From contig CM028333.1 of NCBI GenBank assembly GCA_016647705.1, forward strand, positions 25,104,243 through 25,168,242: a DNA stretch of 64,000 nucleotides, written 5' to 3'. This document shows positions 46,773 through 59,958 of the stretch, piece after piece. Under the pieces are notes generated by a model. That model worked only from the letters and a program-made list of their open reading frames with translations. It was not told the origin of the DNA and searched no databases. This stretch comes from Eucommia ulmoides. Lineage: Eukaryota; Streptophyta; Magnoliopsida; Garryales; Eucommiaceae. Position numbers and translations under genes: made by a program. Within the stretch, counting starts at the first letter, position 1. Every line of letters begins with the position of its first letter.

Positions 46773-47057
46773 TTCTTCTTCGTATTTTTTTTTTAAAGAC
46801 TAAGAAACACAAATAAAACACAAGGCAAACCAATGTTAAAATGAAAGTTCTTTCTACAATGCCTGCGCATGCAGGATTAAAACTTAAGCGAAAACCAACT
46901 TAAGGGGCTAAATCAAAACTTATGTCTTAAGTGTGACTTTTTAAAAATTACATCTGTTATTTGGGACTAATGGCCAATTATTTTCTTCTTCTTCGTATTT
47001 TTTTTTTTAAAGACTAAGAAACACAAATAAAACACAAGGCAAACCAATGTTAAAATG
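46631..47057. repeat. Near-perfect 213-bp tandem duplication
   Basis: AAAGTTCTTTCTACAATGCC starts at 46631 and again at 46844, and the copies run on to CAATGTTAAAATG. They appear to differ only by one T in a T-run (213 vs 214 bp). The duplicated piece contains the right end of the MITE and about 70 bases of flank. It lies 420 bases upstream of the Dus start codon. Confidence 0.93.
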
Positions 47058-47475
47058 GCATTTTATTCATATATCGTCTAGAAGTATAAGAATGTAAAGT
47101 TTGTTTGATGGGGGCCAAACTTTATATAACTAATACCTGTAATATATTAGGGATTTGATAAATGCCATATGGACATGGGCCTTCACTATGCTCCAATGCT
47201 GCTGGGAGGGAGATCTTAAAATCGAGGTCATGGTGTTTAGTTTTAGCTAAAAGATGCGATTAATCATGAACTTTCAATAGGACCTTTTTACTGAATTGGC
47301 ACTTACGTTGATGATCAACCAGCCTACACATGTTAGTTTACACGAATAAAGCTGGTCATTTCCGTGTGCAACATATTTTAACTCTCTAAATGGACCATGT
47401 CCTCTTATGGTGACCAAAATTTCATCCAATGGATAGGTACATAAAAGAGCAGGATTTCTTCTGATTAGAGGGGTG

Positions 47476-50400
47476 ATGAAGTCAGCTGGACATACTTTGT
47501 TTGCTTCTTTTACTCCTATTCATTCTGTTATCCTAAAAAACCATGGCAGATTATCATCCAATTTATTCCGTGCAAATTCAACTAAGACAAGAAAAGTACA
47601 TGCTTACAACCAGAAGCATCAACAACATACAGTATCTGCGATGGGTGCTGGGCGCTACCTTCCTTCTTGGTTCAGGTGGGTTACTTTTGGATTCGAATTC
47701 CATCTGTTGCAAGTAGCTCCTGTATTAACTACTGTTACTTGTTTTTCAGTGTTGCTCCGATGATGGAATGGACTGATAATCATTATAGGACTTTGGCAAG
47801 GCTCATCTCAAAACGTGCATGGCTCTACACAGAAATGATTGCTGCAGAGACAATTGTCCACCAGAAGGAAAATTTGGTAAGTCTGACCAGGCATTATTAT
47901 TTTCTTATGGTAAAGAAGCAATATTGTTGACTATTATGGTAAAGAAGCAATATTGTTGACTATTGATGTAGCACTTGAAATAATGGAGCTTTGAAATTGC
48001 TAAGGAATATAGGCATGCATTTAAATTTTATCAGTAAGGCTACTAAGGTACCATGTATTAATCATAAATTCTACTTTTCAGTTTGCATAGAATTTGATAG
48101 ACAATGTAACTAGTTAAGTAGTATTATGGAAAGGAAATTTTGTTGGTTATTGGATTTCCAGTGAATAAATGCGACAAGTCAGCAACATAGTTTGGATGTT
48201 CATGTTATTTTGTTGCATTAGAAGCTCTGACATATGTTATTGGAAAAGGAGATGCTGAATGAGTATTAATGTACGTATGAAATAACAAAACTATTACTTG
48301 TGGATTGTGGTAGTGATTTGTCCAATTGGGTTTTAGTTATTTCAATGTTCTTTATGCGGAATTGGAATTCCAAATTACTTCATTTCGGGAGAAAATTACA
48401 TTGGAGACATGTTGAGTTCCTGAGGTGGCTACTAGAAAAAGTTTCATTGGATATTTGTGCTTCAACCCATTCATATTCTTGACATGTGTCTCGTTCTTCT
48501 CTTTTTCCTGTCACTATGTATTCGTATTTTTGCTATCGATTTATTTTAGCTTAGGTTTGAAATATGTGAAAGGTTATTTCAAAAAGATCTTATTTGATAT
48601 ACTTTTTTTGGGATTGATCAGGACAGATTTTTGGCATTCTCTCCAGAGCAACATCCTATTGTGCTTCAAATTGGGGGCAATAATTTGGAGAACCTGGCAA
48701 AAGCAACTCAACTTGCAAATCCTTATGGCTACGATGAGATTAATTTCAAGTTCGCCCTTTTATTTTCAGTAATATGTTTTATATCTTTTTTTCTTTCCCA
48801 TGGTGAACTAATACCTTGTTCCACTGCCAGCTGTGGATGTCCTAGCCCGAAGGTAGCTGGCCATGGTTGTTTTGGTGTGCGTCTGATGCTTGATCCAGAG
48901 GTTGGATATTTGTGTTTTTTTCCCCCCTGGAAACTGATTTGGGAAGTAATCTGCTGATATAAATCTGTGCCTTTTACAAGGAAAGTTCGTTGCTGAGGCC
49001 ATGTCAGTGATTGCAGCCAATACAAATGCTCCTGTCAGTGTAAAATGCAGAATTGGTGTTGATGACCATGATTCCTATAATGAACTTTGTAAGTCTTTAT
49101 TGTATTTCTTTATCTTCATGGTCGAGTCAATTCAGAAGATTTGATTCGTTCCTTTTACTTGTGAATTGCGTATGCCCTTTCAAAATGTATTTGATGCAAA
49201 TGGTGATTCAAACACCGAGATGCTTAGGATTCTAACTATTTTATTCTTTTATCATTAAATATAAATATTCACGCCTTTTTTAGCTTATGCCAATATCCTA
49301 CAAATGATTTTGAAAGGTAAACAAATATAAACCTCCTAACAAGAAAGGAAAAGAAAAAAAAAAGAAAAAACCCACGTGAGGCTTGTTTTGGCTCTATTTT
49401 CTCTGACTTTTTTCTTTTCGTTTAATCTTTGCAGGTGATTTTATTTACAAGGTTTCTTCTGCATCACCGACTAGGCATTTTATTATACACTCACGAAAGG
49501 CATTGCTTAATGGAATGAGTCCAGCCGATAATCGGAAAATCCCTCCGCTGAAGTATGTAATTAGTTGGGTTTCTTTCTTTTCACTTGGCAAAATTACTCT
49601 TCATATTATTATCCGGTAATGTAAATTTTCTTCCAAGTTCTAATATGCTAGCTAAATGTTCCTGCCAAAAAAAAAAATAGTTAAAGAAGAGGGGTTATCA
49701 AAGTTTTATTTTTATTTTTTTAATTGAATTGATTTTCTTGTGCAGGTATGAGTACTATTATGCTCTCTTGCGAGACTTTCCAGACCTAAGGTTTACAATC
49801 AATGGAGGCATAAAGACCATTGATGAAGTGAGTGTAAATTTGGTCTTTTTTGTAAATTCTTAACCAATATAATCAAATGTGGTATGATTAATGTGAAAAT
49901 TTTTCCGTTAAATTTTTCAAACATTATTTAACCCAATTATCATTTGATTAATAGGTAAATGCAGCTCAAAGAGAAGGAGCTCATGGAGTAATGGTGGGTC
50001 GTGCAGCCTACCAAAAGTATGAACATGTGAACAGACCGAATTACGTATCTATATTGTTAGTTTACTTGGTGCATAGGACAGTGGCATTGATTTTTTTCTT
50101 TCATTAAATTGATATCATGATCATCATCAATATTTATTTAATTTTTATTTTTCTTATGACAGCATATGGCAGACTTTGGGACATGTTGATAGTGCAGTAT
50201 ATGGTGCACCTCGCAGCAATCTTACACGTCGTCAGGTCCTCTAGCAGAGTTGATTCCTTGAGTGGCGTTTGTTTAGCCTTTCAGTTTCTATTCCTTTTTT
50301 TGGGGAACAGAAACAGAAATTTGATATTCCCATATTTCTGTCCCACACGAAAAAAGTGTGCGTGTGTGTGTGTGTGTTTCTTTTCCTTGTTTCTAGTCCC

Positions 50401-51928
50401 AGCACAGGGGAAAAAAACAGAAACACTAAACAGACGCCTCCTTGTATTGCTATTATGCATTTAACCTTTATTTATAAACTACCTAACCTAAGTAATTATG
50501 TCTGTAGGTTCTTGAAAAATTCCAGGTATATGGTGATTCAGTTTTGGGAAAATATGGGAACAAACCAAGTGTTCGAGACGTGGTTATGGTAAGTCCATAT
50601 AAACAATAAAGGCTTGTTTGGTTGTTTTACATCTTCATTGTTGCAAGTGTAAGAAAAAATCAGTGTTATTTTTTTCTTTGTATTGTTATTTACTTAATCT
50701 TTTCTTCATATTCTGCACTGCAGCCTTTGCTTGGTCTTTTTCACTCAGAGCCTGGAAATGGTCTGTGGAAGCGCAAAGCTGATGCAGCTTTCCACAGTTG
50801 CACGGTAAGTTATTTCTCAGCTTGTAGGATCTAAATGTAGTTTTCTTTCAGCTATTAGAAACAATATGTTACTTGAAATTAAATTTTGAGAGTGCCAAGG
50901 CACCTGTTGCTAAAGCTTTTTAATTACTTTTAAAAAAAAAAATTAAAAGAAACAAGTAAATTTGCCAAAAAGTACTTTTACTTTAAAGGAAAAGTCAAAA
51001 GCTTGTTTGATAGTGTGAAGAAGATATTTTAGTGTTATCCCTATAAAAGAGCTCTTAATTCAAACTAATTTCGTAATATGGTTGAGAATAATTGGATGGA
51101 GATGAGAGATTTCCTATTCGGTTGATCTCCTAAAATATGAAAATCAAAGAAATAAAAAGCAACTATTTTTCATTATTTTTTTATATAAGTTTTTAATCAT
51201 GGTTTTGTTTTCATTTTGAAAATATATATTTTTTAAAGTCCAAAGCAAATTTTATTTTTAAAATTAAATACTTTTTTGCTTAAAAGTCAAAAATAAATAA
51301 ATAATGAAAACGTTAACAAATGGTGTCTTATTTAATGGGAAGAAAAATGTAAGAGAAAAATATAAGGCAGAAGGAAGTGTTAAACTTCGATCGGTTTGGT
51401 TGGTGTCATTTGTTTATTCATATTTCAAGTTTTCTGGGGGGAAGAAAAGAGAAAACATAACCACGAAGGTGGCTTTTGTTTAGTGTTCTTGTTCTCAGAT
51501 ATTTGTTTCTTTGTTCCCGTAGGAGGAGGAACAAAAACCAAAATCTGGTAACAATTATGTTTTGCTCCCAGAAAATTACCCTAAAAAAATTTGAGAACAT
51601 AACAAAAACTGTTTTTTTTTAGTTTCTCTTCCCTGTTTTCTGGGAGCAGAAATGGAAAACCACTTTTTTTCCAAATGAACAATGTGATTATTCTGAATTG
51701 TTTATTCAACCATTTTTTTTCCAAATGGAATTTTAACTCTTGCAGACGATAATGTCTTTTCTGGAGGAGACTCTGGTGGCTATCCCGGACTCTGTTTTGG
51801 ATTCGCCAATCGCTGAGACACCGGAGATTTTTATAGATACTTTTGCCAATTCAAAGCGTTTGCTACCACCTCCATATAAAGTAAGAGAACAAGAACAAGA
51901 ACAAGCAGAAGAGCTAATGTATGCTTAG
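47476..51928 (+). CDS. tRNA-dihydrouridine synthase, DusA type
   Basis: Twelve exons give 435 aa: 47476-47675, 47750-47876, 48622-48749, 48831-48900, 48986-49088, 49435-49552, 49746-49827, 49955-50016, 50163-50235, 50508-50588, 50724-50804, 51746-51928. Junctions are GT-AG and phases agree. It is an FMN enzyme that reduces uridine to dihydrouridine in the tRNA D-loop. Visible are [14 protein letters not shown] (residue 67 on), [24 protein letters not shown] (catalytic Cys at about 155), [20 protein letters not shown] and [10 protein letters not shown]. The first 50 or so residues are basic and Ser/Asn-rich, which suggests an organelle signal. The exon 5 acceptor is GGAAAG|TTC; the earlier ACAAG would shift the frame. 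It matches the Arabidopsis FMN-linked oxidoreductase homologues I recall. Confidence 0.92.
50250..50455. mobile_element. Small MITE in Dus intron 9
   Basis: GGCGTTTGTTTAGCCTTTC and its inverse (CACTAAACAGACGCC) frame about 190 bases that include a GT microsatellite (50360-50378). A related GTTTAGTGTTC piece occurs in intron 11 near 51475. No coding sequence. Confidence 0.6.
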
Positions 51929-52681
51929 ATTTGTTCCTATTTTTCAGGTTTGTAGTTTTGCCTTGATTATTTCTATAGCAACTCAATTTACATTCATTGT
52001 AGTATATATTTGGATCTTAAAACAATTCCCATGTATCATTATATGAAATTATGCATTTTTTATTGGAATATCTCTGTCAATAAGAAGATGGGGGAAAGAG
52101 ACGTTTGAAATTATTGAATTTTGCCATAAAACTATTAACTCTAGTCCTTGAAGTTTTGGTTGTTGCCATATTGGTCCTTGAAGCTTTAATTTATTCAATG
52201 AAATTCTTCAACTTTATGCTGACTCTAACCATGGCTCGTCAACAAATGTACGAGGTGGGTGTCTATGTGGATTAACAAATGTACGAGGTGGGTGTCTATG
52301 TGGATTATGATCATTGTCAAATTATACATTTGGTTTATTTCGATTATACAAAATTTAAACTGTTATTAATGATTTTGAATGAAAATGGATTTTGTTCAGA
52401 ATGTGGCTTTCTAATGAGGATATTTTGTTATTTAATTAATTAATTAAACATAAGATGTTTTTTTTTTTTTTAACCCGTCCCTAACAACAATTTATCCAAA
52501 GAGTGAGAAAGATAAATTTAAATCATTGTTAGAGAAATGTCAGAAGAAAAAATATTTTTAGTGGAATGATGAAATACTGAAATAATTCTTAATAAAAGGT
52601 TATGTCCTGAGCACACTCTATTTTGCATTCAAAATCATTAACAATGTTTTGAATTTTACAAGAATGAAACAAATGTGGAAT
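51929..52681. other. Dus 3' flank with a perfect 33-bp tandem duplication
   Basis: A likely 3'UTR follows the stop. AACAAATGTACGAGGTGGGT plus 13 more bases occupy 52241-52273 and repeat exactly at 52274-52306. The rest is A/T-rich with no gene. Confidence 0.85.
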
Positions 52682-52684
52682 TTA

Positions 52685-53483
52685 GGTTACGTTTGGGTAA
52701 GTGATTTAACAAATTTAAGGAATTTGTAAATGATGAGATTTCTAAATCCAGAATTTTAAAATTCATCATTGACAAATTCTTTGTTTTGATGACTATTTTA
52801 GCCAAAGATAATTGTGTAATTTCATAATTCTTTTGTTTGAATAAGTGTTTGTAAGCAGAAATTAGATATCACAAAGAATTTACGTCAATAATGCACAAAG
52901 AATTTGTTCATCCATAATTATTCATGAGAATCACCAAAAAATGTTCAAAATACATAAAGAATTCATAGCCTTAAATGAAAAAAAATCCCCAAAAAACACA
53001 AAACACGAAAAATTTATACTTTCTATTACCAAAATCCACAAAATGCATGAAATAGACAAGAAATCCATAACAAAAATTCACAAAACAAGAGGAATCACAA
53101 AGAACCCTAGATGATGAGGAGGCGAGAATGATGGCAACGACGAAGAGGCGTGGATGACGATAGTAGAGACGCCGACAACGAGGCGTGAACCAGCAGTAGT
53201 GACAACGATGGTGAGGAGGCATGGACGACAACGTTAGTAGCTAGAGAGTGAAGCAACGGGGGTTTGTATTTTGCGAATGAAATTGCAAATTCTCCCACCA
53301 ATGGATTTCCAAATAACATGTGTTTGAGAAGAAATTTAAAATGACACTTGTCCCCTTATTTCTTAATGAATGGATTTTATAATTCTTTCCTAACAATATC
53401 CAAACAAGGAATTTATTAGAGGAATTAAGAAATTCTTTGGGCAAATGAAATTTCTCCTCCAAATTCTTTACGCGAACACAACC
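52685..53483. mobile_element. Tourist-type (PIF/Harbinger) MITE with TTA target duplication
   Basis: The ends GGTTACGTTTGGGTAA and TTACGCGAACACAACC are imperfect inverted repeats. TTA flanks both sides (52682-52684 and 53484-53486). It is 799 bp, larger than most MITEs, with a GC-rich exon-like core (53100-53240) but no transposase. Confidence 0.75.
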
Positions 53484-53764
53484 TTAACGAATTAAATATA
53501 CAATTTGACAAATCTCAAGAATAACACTAAAACCATACTTTAGGGACTAAAAATGTAATTTTGCCTTCTAATTGAAAATTCCCGAATACACCAACACCAA
53601 AAAGAAAAAATAAAATAAAAATAGATTAAGCTGTACGTGAACTGAAAACAACTACATATAAAAGCCGCGACGAATGCACGAGTTGTTTACATTATTATTA
53701 TTTTTTTAAAACAAAATTACTTAAATAGTTAAATAGTGTTGTTTGCAACTTATTTACTGAACTA

Positions 53765-54060
53765 GTGTTACTCGGGGTTCGGATCCCCGGGTATCTAAAT
53801 ACGGGATTCAGAACCCCGTGTATACATATTGGGTATCGTATACATGGGGATCGGATCCCCGGGTATAATTTTTTTTTTTTTTTTTTTTTTTTATACATCA
53901 TACCCGGGGATCCGATCCCCGGGTATACACAGTACCCGGGGATCGGATCCCAGAGTACCAAAAAAAAAAAAAAAAAAAAATTTTTTTTTAATTTTGTCGG
54001 GAACGGGCGTTTCGCCCGTTCCCGAGCAGCCGCTGCAGGCTGCCTGCTGCCTGTAGCCTG
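53765..54060. repeat. Palindrome cluster with T and A runs
   Basis: It includes ATACCCGGGGATC/GATCCCCGGGTAT (13-bp arms, 1-base centre, 53900-53926), GGGGATC-G-GATCCCC twice, and GGGAACGGGCG-TTT-CGCCCGTTCCC at about 53999-54023. A T23-type run (53870-53892) and an A20 run (53960-53980) lie between them and are complementary to each other. Other CTGCAGG/CCTGCAG words follow. No coding sequence is credible here. Confidence 0.9.
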
Positions 54061-54148
54061 CAGTAGACATGAGAAGGGTCATCTCATGTTGACCTGAATA
54101 GTATAATTTATGTGAGAAATTTTTACTTCGTTTCACGTCCGTTCCTCT

Positions 54149-54156
54149 ATAAAAGC
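54149..54156 (+). promoter_or_regulatory. TATA box of the MULE transposase gene (putative)
   Basis: TATAAAAG in the context CCTCTATAAAAGCTTC lies upstream of a likely leader exon (about 54180-54325). Confidence 0.5.
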
Positions 54157-54325
54157 TTCAGTTATTTTTTTTTTACAACTTACAAATGAGACTTGAGAGC
54201 TTGAGTAATTTTTTTTTACAAGTTAGAATTGAGTTGAGATTGATTGCAGCTTATTGAGTTGAGATTGATTACTTCTACCATTTGATTTCGTCTTCTTCAC
54301 TTCGGTTTTTTCTTCCTATTAGGAG

Positions 54326-57212
54326 GTAAGTTTATTTATTATGTTTTGTTTAATTTATTTATTAGTTAAATTTGATTAAATAGTTTTGTTATGTTTTGTT
54401 TAATTTACTTATTGCTATACTACATCAATGAGTTAATGAATTAGTTTAGTTGTTAATTTAGTTAGTATTAATATGTAAGCATGCTAATTAAATAATAATT
54501 TGAGTAGTTAAAATGTGTACATGTTAATTAAATGATAGTTTAGCTCGCATAGAATTTTACAAAGTATAATTTGAAGGCATGCGGAAAGTAGACTTAGTAG
54601 ATGCTCACTTGAAAACAAAATAGTTATTTTGAAGGGTCACACCATAAAGTCTTTATTTTGATAAAAAAAAAATAGAGGATTCAACTCATAAAAGAGTGTT
54701 ATAATTAATTTTTTTTTAAGTTTTTCAAAACAGAAAAAAAAAAACGGAAAAAGAAAAAAAATCATATTATTTTTTTTCACATTTCCAAAACAAAAAAACA
54801 TTTTTTTTAATTTTATTTTTTTCGAAAAAAAATAAAAGAATTTGTTATTAAAAAAATAGGGAAAAAAATTAGTTTATTTGAACATTTTCGAAAAAAAACG
54901 TTTATTTTAATATTTAATTTTATTTTCCGAAAAAATAATGAATGTGTTATTAAAAAAATAAAAACAAAATTGTTATAAAAAAAATAGGGAAAAAATTTAG
55001 TTTATTTTATTTAATTAAATTTTTTTAAGTTTTATTTTTTTAACTTTTCCAAAACAAACAACGTTTTTTTTTAATTTATTAATTTTTTTTTCGAAAAAAA
55101 ATAAAAGAATTTTATATTAAAAAAATAGGAAAAAAAATTAGTTAACTTTTTCCAAAAAAATTGTTTATTTTAATATTTAATTTTATTTTCCAAAAAAATA
55201 TTGAATGTGTTATTAAAAAAATAAAAACAAAATTGTTATAAAAAAATAGGGTTAAAATTAGTTTATTTTATTTAATTAATTTTTTTTAAGTTTTTTAAAA
55301 CAGAAAAAAAAAAACGGAAAAAGAAAAAAAAATCATATTATTTTTTTAACTTTTCCAAAACAAACAACGTTTTTTTTAATTTAAAAAAAAAAAATTCGAA
55401 AAAAAATAAAAGAATTTGTTATTAAAAAAATAGGGAAAAAAATTAGTTTATTTTAACTTTTTCCAAAAAAATCGTTTATTTTAATTTTTAATTTTATTTT
55501 CCGAAAAAATAATGAATGTGTTATTAAAAAAAAAAAAACAAAATTGTTATAAAAAAATAGGGTAAAAATTAGTTTATTTATTTAATTAATTTTTTTTAAG
55601 TTTTGTAAAACAGAAAAAAAAAACGGAAAAAGAAAAAAATCATATTATTTTTTTAACTTTTGTAAAACAAAAAACGTTTTTTTTAATTATTTAATTTTTT
55701 TTTTCGAAAAAAAATAAAAGAATTTGTTATTTAAAAAATAGGGAAAAACATTAGTTTATTTTAACTTTTTCCAAAAAAAAAATCGTTTATTTTAATTTAT
55801 AATTTTATTTTCCGAAAAAATAATGAATGTGTTATTAAAAAAATAAAAACAAAATTGTTATAAAAAAAATAGGGTAAAAATTAGTTTATTTTATTTAATT
55901 AAATTTTTTTAAGTTTTGTAAAACAGAAAAAAAAAAGGAAAAAAAAAAAAATTATATTATTTTTTTAACTTTTCGAAAACAAAAAACTTTTTTTTTTTTT
56001 AATTTTTTTTTAAAATAAAATAAAAGAATTTGTTATTAATAAAAAAGGGAAAATTTGTTATAAAAAAATAGGAAAAAATTTAGTTTATTCTATTTAATTA
56101 ATTTTTTTTTAACTTTTCTTAAAAAAAAGGTTTTTTTTTTTCTTCTTAAAATTTGATATAAAAAAATTAGTTTATTTTATTTAATTAAATTTTTTAACTT
56201 TTCTAAGAAAATAAAAAAAAAACAGAAAAAGACAAAAATCAGTTAATTCTTTTTGAATTTTTCAAAAAAAAACTTTTTGTTTAATTTTTAAATTCTTTTT
56301 TGGAAAAAATATGAATTTATTTTGTAAAAAAAAAAGATAAATTTGTTATAAAAAAAAAGAGCAAAAATTTGTTAATTTTATTAATTATTTTTTTTTTACT
56401 TTTCTGAAAAAGAAAAAAATCAGTTTATTTTTGAACTTTTCCAAAAAAAAAAAACGTGTTTTTTAATTTTATTTTTTTCGGAAAAAAAGTAATAAAATTT
56501 GTTATTAAAAAAATAGGAAAAAATTGTTATTAAAAAATCGGGAAAAAATTAGTTTATTTTATTTAATTAATTTTTTTTAACTTTTCAAAAAAGAAAATAT
56601 TTTTTATATTTTTTTTTAATTTTTAATTTTTACGAAAATAAAAAAAAATTTCGAAAATCAGTTAAAAAAAAATTCTTAGAAAAAAAACAGAAAAAGGAGA
56701 AAAAATCTGTTTATTCTAATTTTTTATCTTAGAAAAAAAACGTTTTTGTAATTATTATTATTATTTTTTTAAATTCAACTGAAAAATGAATTTGTTATAA
56801 AATAAAATAGAGAAAATTTGTTATAAAAACAAATTGCTATAAAAAAAAGGGAAAAAAATTAGTTTATTTTATTTAATTATAATTCTTTTACTTTTGTAAA
56901 AGAAAATGATTTTTAACTTTTTCAAAAAAAAAATGTTTTTTTAATATTTTATTTTTTTGTTTCGAAAATTCAAAAAAAAAAAAACTTAATCTATTATAAC
57001 AAATAGGCAAAATTTCTTATAATTTTTTTTTATTTAATTATAATTTTTTTAATTTTTCTTAAAAAGTTCGTTTTTTTAACTTTTTTAAAAAAAAATTGAA
57101 TTTGTTATAAAACAAAGAGGGAAATTTTGTTTTAAAAACAATTGTTACAAATAGTTTTAATTTTTATTGATCGTAATATTTTTTTGTTTTGTTTTGACTT
57201 GTGAAATGATAG
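54326..57212 (+). other. Probable 5'UTR intron of the transposase gene, filled with A/T tandem repeats
   Basis: GGAG|GTAAGT at 54326 is a strong donor. GAAATGATAG|CCGC at 57212 is an acceptor 9 bases before the transposase ATG. The 2.9 kb between them has no open frame. Three to four units of about 311 bp, with GAATGTGTTATTAAAAAAA at about 54941, 55204, 55515 and 55826, decay toward the right into poly-A/poly-T text. An intron explains how so much non-coding sequence can sit between promoter and ORF; this is an inference. Confidence 0.5.
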
Positions 57213-57221
57213 CCGCTTGAA

Positions 57222-59958
57222 ATGGATTACGTTCGGTTGTTATTTTATTGGGGTGGGAGAATATTAGAAGGTACTGAATTCGGGGTTTCTTATAGTACAG
57301 CATCAGTAAAATCTTTGATTGTCCAAAGGGGAATAATCTTGAATGAATTGATTGAGATGTTAAAACCGTGTGTTTTCGAGGATGGGGCTACTGGAAATTT
57401 AAAATTAAAGTGTAGGATGCCGATGGCACTGTTGGGGGGAAATTTTAAATATACCTTGTTTTCTATTGGGGACGATTTAGCATTAAACCAAGTGCTCGAG
57501 TTACCTCTTTACATATCCTCACTTCTTGCTGTTGAGGTGTATGTTGAAATAAAAGGAGGATTTGATCCTAATCCAATTTTTTTTTCCCAAACTGGTCATT
57601 TCCCCCAATTGATGACTCCAAATTCTAATCCGTACAATACCCAATTGTACCCCCAGACAGTACAGTCTAATCACGCCCTTCCGTCCCCATACATCCTAGA
57701 ACAATATCATTCTGATTACACTGTCCCACCCCCTACATTCCAGAACAACATCGTGATTATGGCACCAGTTCTGTTCCTCCACATCACCATTTTTCACCAA
57801 CTAGTCCACCGCAATACAATACAAGTAATTATGGTGGTGAGTTTGATACACTTGATAGTCACGGTGTGTCAGAAGAAGAGTTAGATGCAGATGTTGCGTT
57901 GGAGCCCGAGGATGATGGGAATAGGGATGAAGATCTAGATGTTGGGCCAAGCGGGCAAGGGAGTGACAGTCAACAATTCGAGTTGGAAAAGGTTATTCCA
58001 TTTTTCAATAACTTAGAGTGGGGCGATGAAGATGACTTGGCGAAATATGAGCCGAAGTTGTAGAAAAATTTCTGGACAACGGAGATGGACGAATTTCGTA
58101 TCGGTATCATTTTTAAAAATAAGAAACATGTCAAGCACGTCGTCAAGTTTTACCACATCATGAAGAACAAAGAGTATCGTGTGGTGGAATCGACCAAGAA
58201 GGTGTGGGTGGCTAAATGCATGCATGGATGCGATTGGAGGTTGTGGGTGATTATAAAACAAAGCCACGGTATGTTCCAGATTACGCAATACGAGGGCCAA
58301 CACACATGTTTTTTTTTTAATCAAACGGCATTAGATCATAAAAATTTGGACCTTGATTTTATTTCGAACTTAATACTTGGACAAGTCGAACAGGATCCAG
58401 AATTAAAGATGAGTGTTATCGTGGCTTCCGTGAAACAGTCTCACGGATTCACCATCTCCTATCGAAAAGCTTGGTTGGCCAGATCTAAAGCCATTGAGAC
58501 TGTGTTCGGAGATTGGGACTAATCATATCTAAAGTTGCCGAAGTATATGGTCGCATTGCAGCACTACAACCCGGGTACGATTGTCGAGTGGAGTACTATT
58601 CTGACTGATATGCCTAGTTACATGACGTTTGACATGTTGTTTTGGGCATTCAAACCTTCAATTGACGGATGGCGTTATTGTCGGCCTGTTGTCACGATTG
58701 ACGGCACCCACTTGTATGGTAAATACGAGGGGAAGATCCTAATTGCCATTGGAATGACACCGTCCAATAAGTATTATCCTTTGGCTTTTGCCGTCGTACC
58801 GAAGGAGGACTATCGTTGCTGGCGATGGTTCATTTACATGCTTAAGTGCCATATCGTTAAAGATCGTCCTGAGGTAACATTGATATCTGACAAACACGGG
58901 GGCATTCTTAGTGCGGTTGACAACATGTGGCTTAACCAACCAAATGAGCCCGTCCGATATCATCGATATTGTTTGCGTCACCTTTGCAGCAATTTTAACA
59001 CTTTCGCTAAAAATCAACATTTGAAAGATCTTGCTTGGAAGGCGGGTGCTGCAAATCAAATTCGAAAATACGATGCAATCATGCAGGAGATAAAAGTAAT
59101 TAATGTTGAGGCTTATAGGTGGTTGGAACGTATTGCACCCTATAAATGGACCAGGGCACACGACGATGGCAAGCGTTGAGGAGTGATGACCACCAATTAT
59201 GCTGAGGTATTTAACAATTGCTTGAAAGGTGCAAGAAATGTTCCAATTACTGCATCCATAAAAATTACTTTTCACAGGATTGTTAAATACTTCGATGTTG
59301 GTCGACAACAAGCGATAAATATGTCGAGTGAAGGTCACCTATACGTTAAACACGTCGTCGAAAAAATATAGAAATCTCAAGCCAAGTCCAAAACTTACGA
59401 GATTCAGATATTTGATCGGTAAATTATTAGTTATTATTTTTTTTTTCAGGTTACATATAATTGTTGGGACACATAAATTAATTTAATATATATTTTTGTA
59501 GAGCGAACGCAATCTATCATGTCAGAACAAAAAAGACTCTTACTGGGGGATTCATCGTTCACCAAGTAACGTTAGGGGATAACGCTGATTGCACTTGTGG
59601 GAAGTATAAAATATGGCGATATCCGTGCTCCCATATACTTGCGGCCACCGAGTATAGTGGCAATAATGCGTTCCAGTATATTGCCACTGAGTACACATTG
59701 GTGAATCAATTAATGGCGTGAGAGTCATCTTTTCGACCGATTATGCACGAGGATTACTGGCCACAGACAAGTTTACTGAACCTAATTCCGGACCATAATA
59801 GACTTCGAGTGGTGCAGCGTGGTCGACCGACATCCACTCGCATTCGAAACGAGATGGATCGGTCGCGAAGAACTATGACAAATCAATGTAGTTTGTGTTC
59901 CCAGACTGGACATAATAGACGAAAGTGTTCATCCCGACCTCGCCATACACCCATTTAA
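57222..59958 (+). pseudogene. MuDR-type transposase (MULE), broken by stops
   Basis: The N-terminal part (57222-57884) has the IILNELIEML and acidic-linker pattern of MuDR-like proteins. A frame change near 57870 leads into DEFRIGIIFKNKKHVK (MuDR DNA-binding domain). The MULE domain follows: VTIDGTHLYGKYEGK, PLAFAVVPKEDYRCWRWF, LISDKHGGI, CLRHLCSNF. After an intron (about 59420-59502) come a SWIM zinc finger (CTCGKYKIWRYPCSHI) and a CCHC knuckle (CSLCSQTGHNRRKC). In-frame stops lie at 58061, 58520, 59177, 59369 and 59719. The normal role is cut-and-paste transposition; this copy cannot make it. Confidence 0.92.

Noticed and set aside
53765-53960. CRISPR-like appearance of spaced palindromes
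   Set aside because: The spacing is irregular, the spacers are A/T homopolymers, and this is plant nuclear DNA.
58739-59338. 199-codon minus-strand frame
   Set aside because: It is a shadow of the MULE transposase domain on the plus strand.
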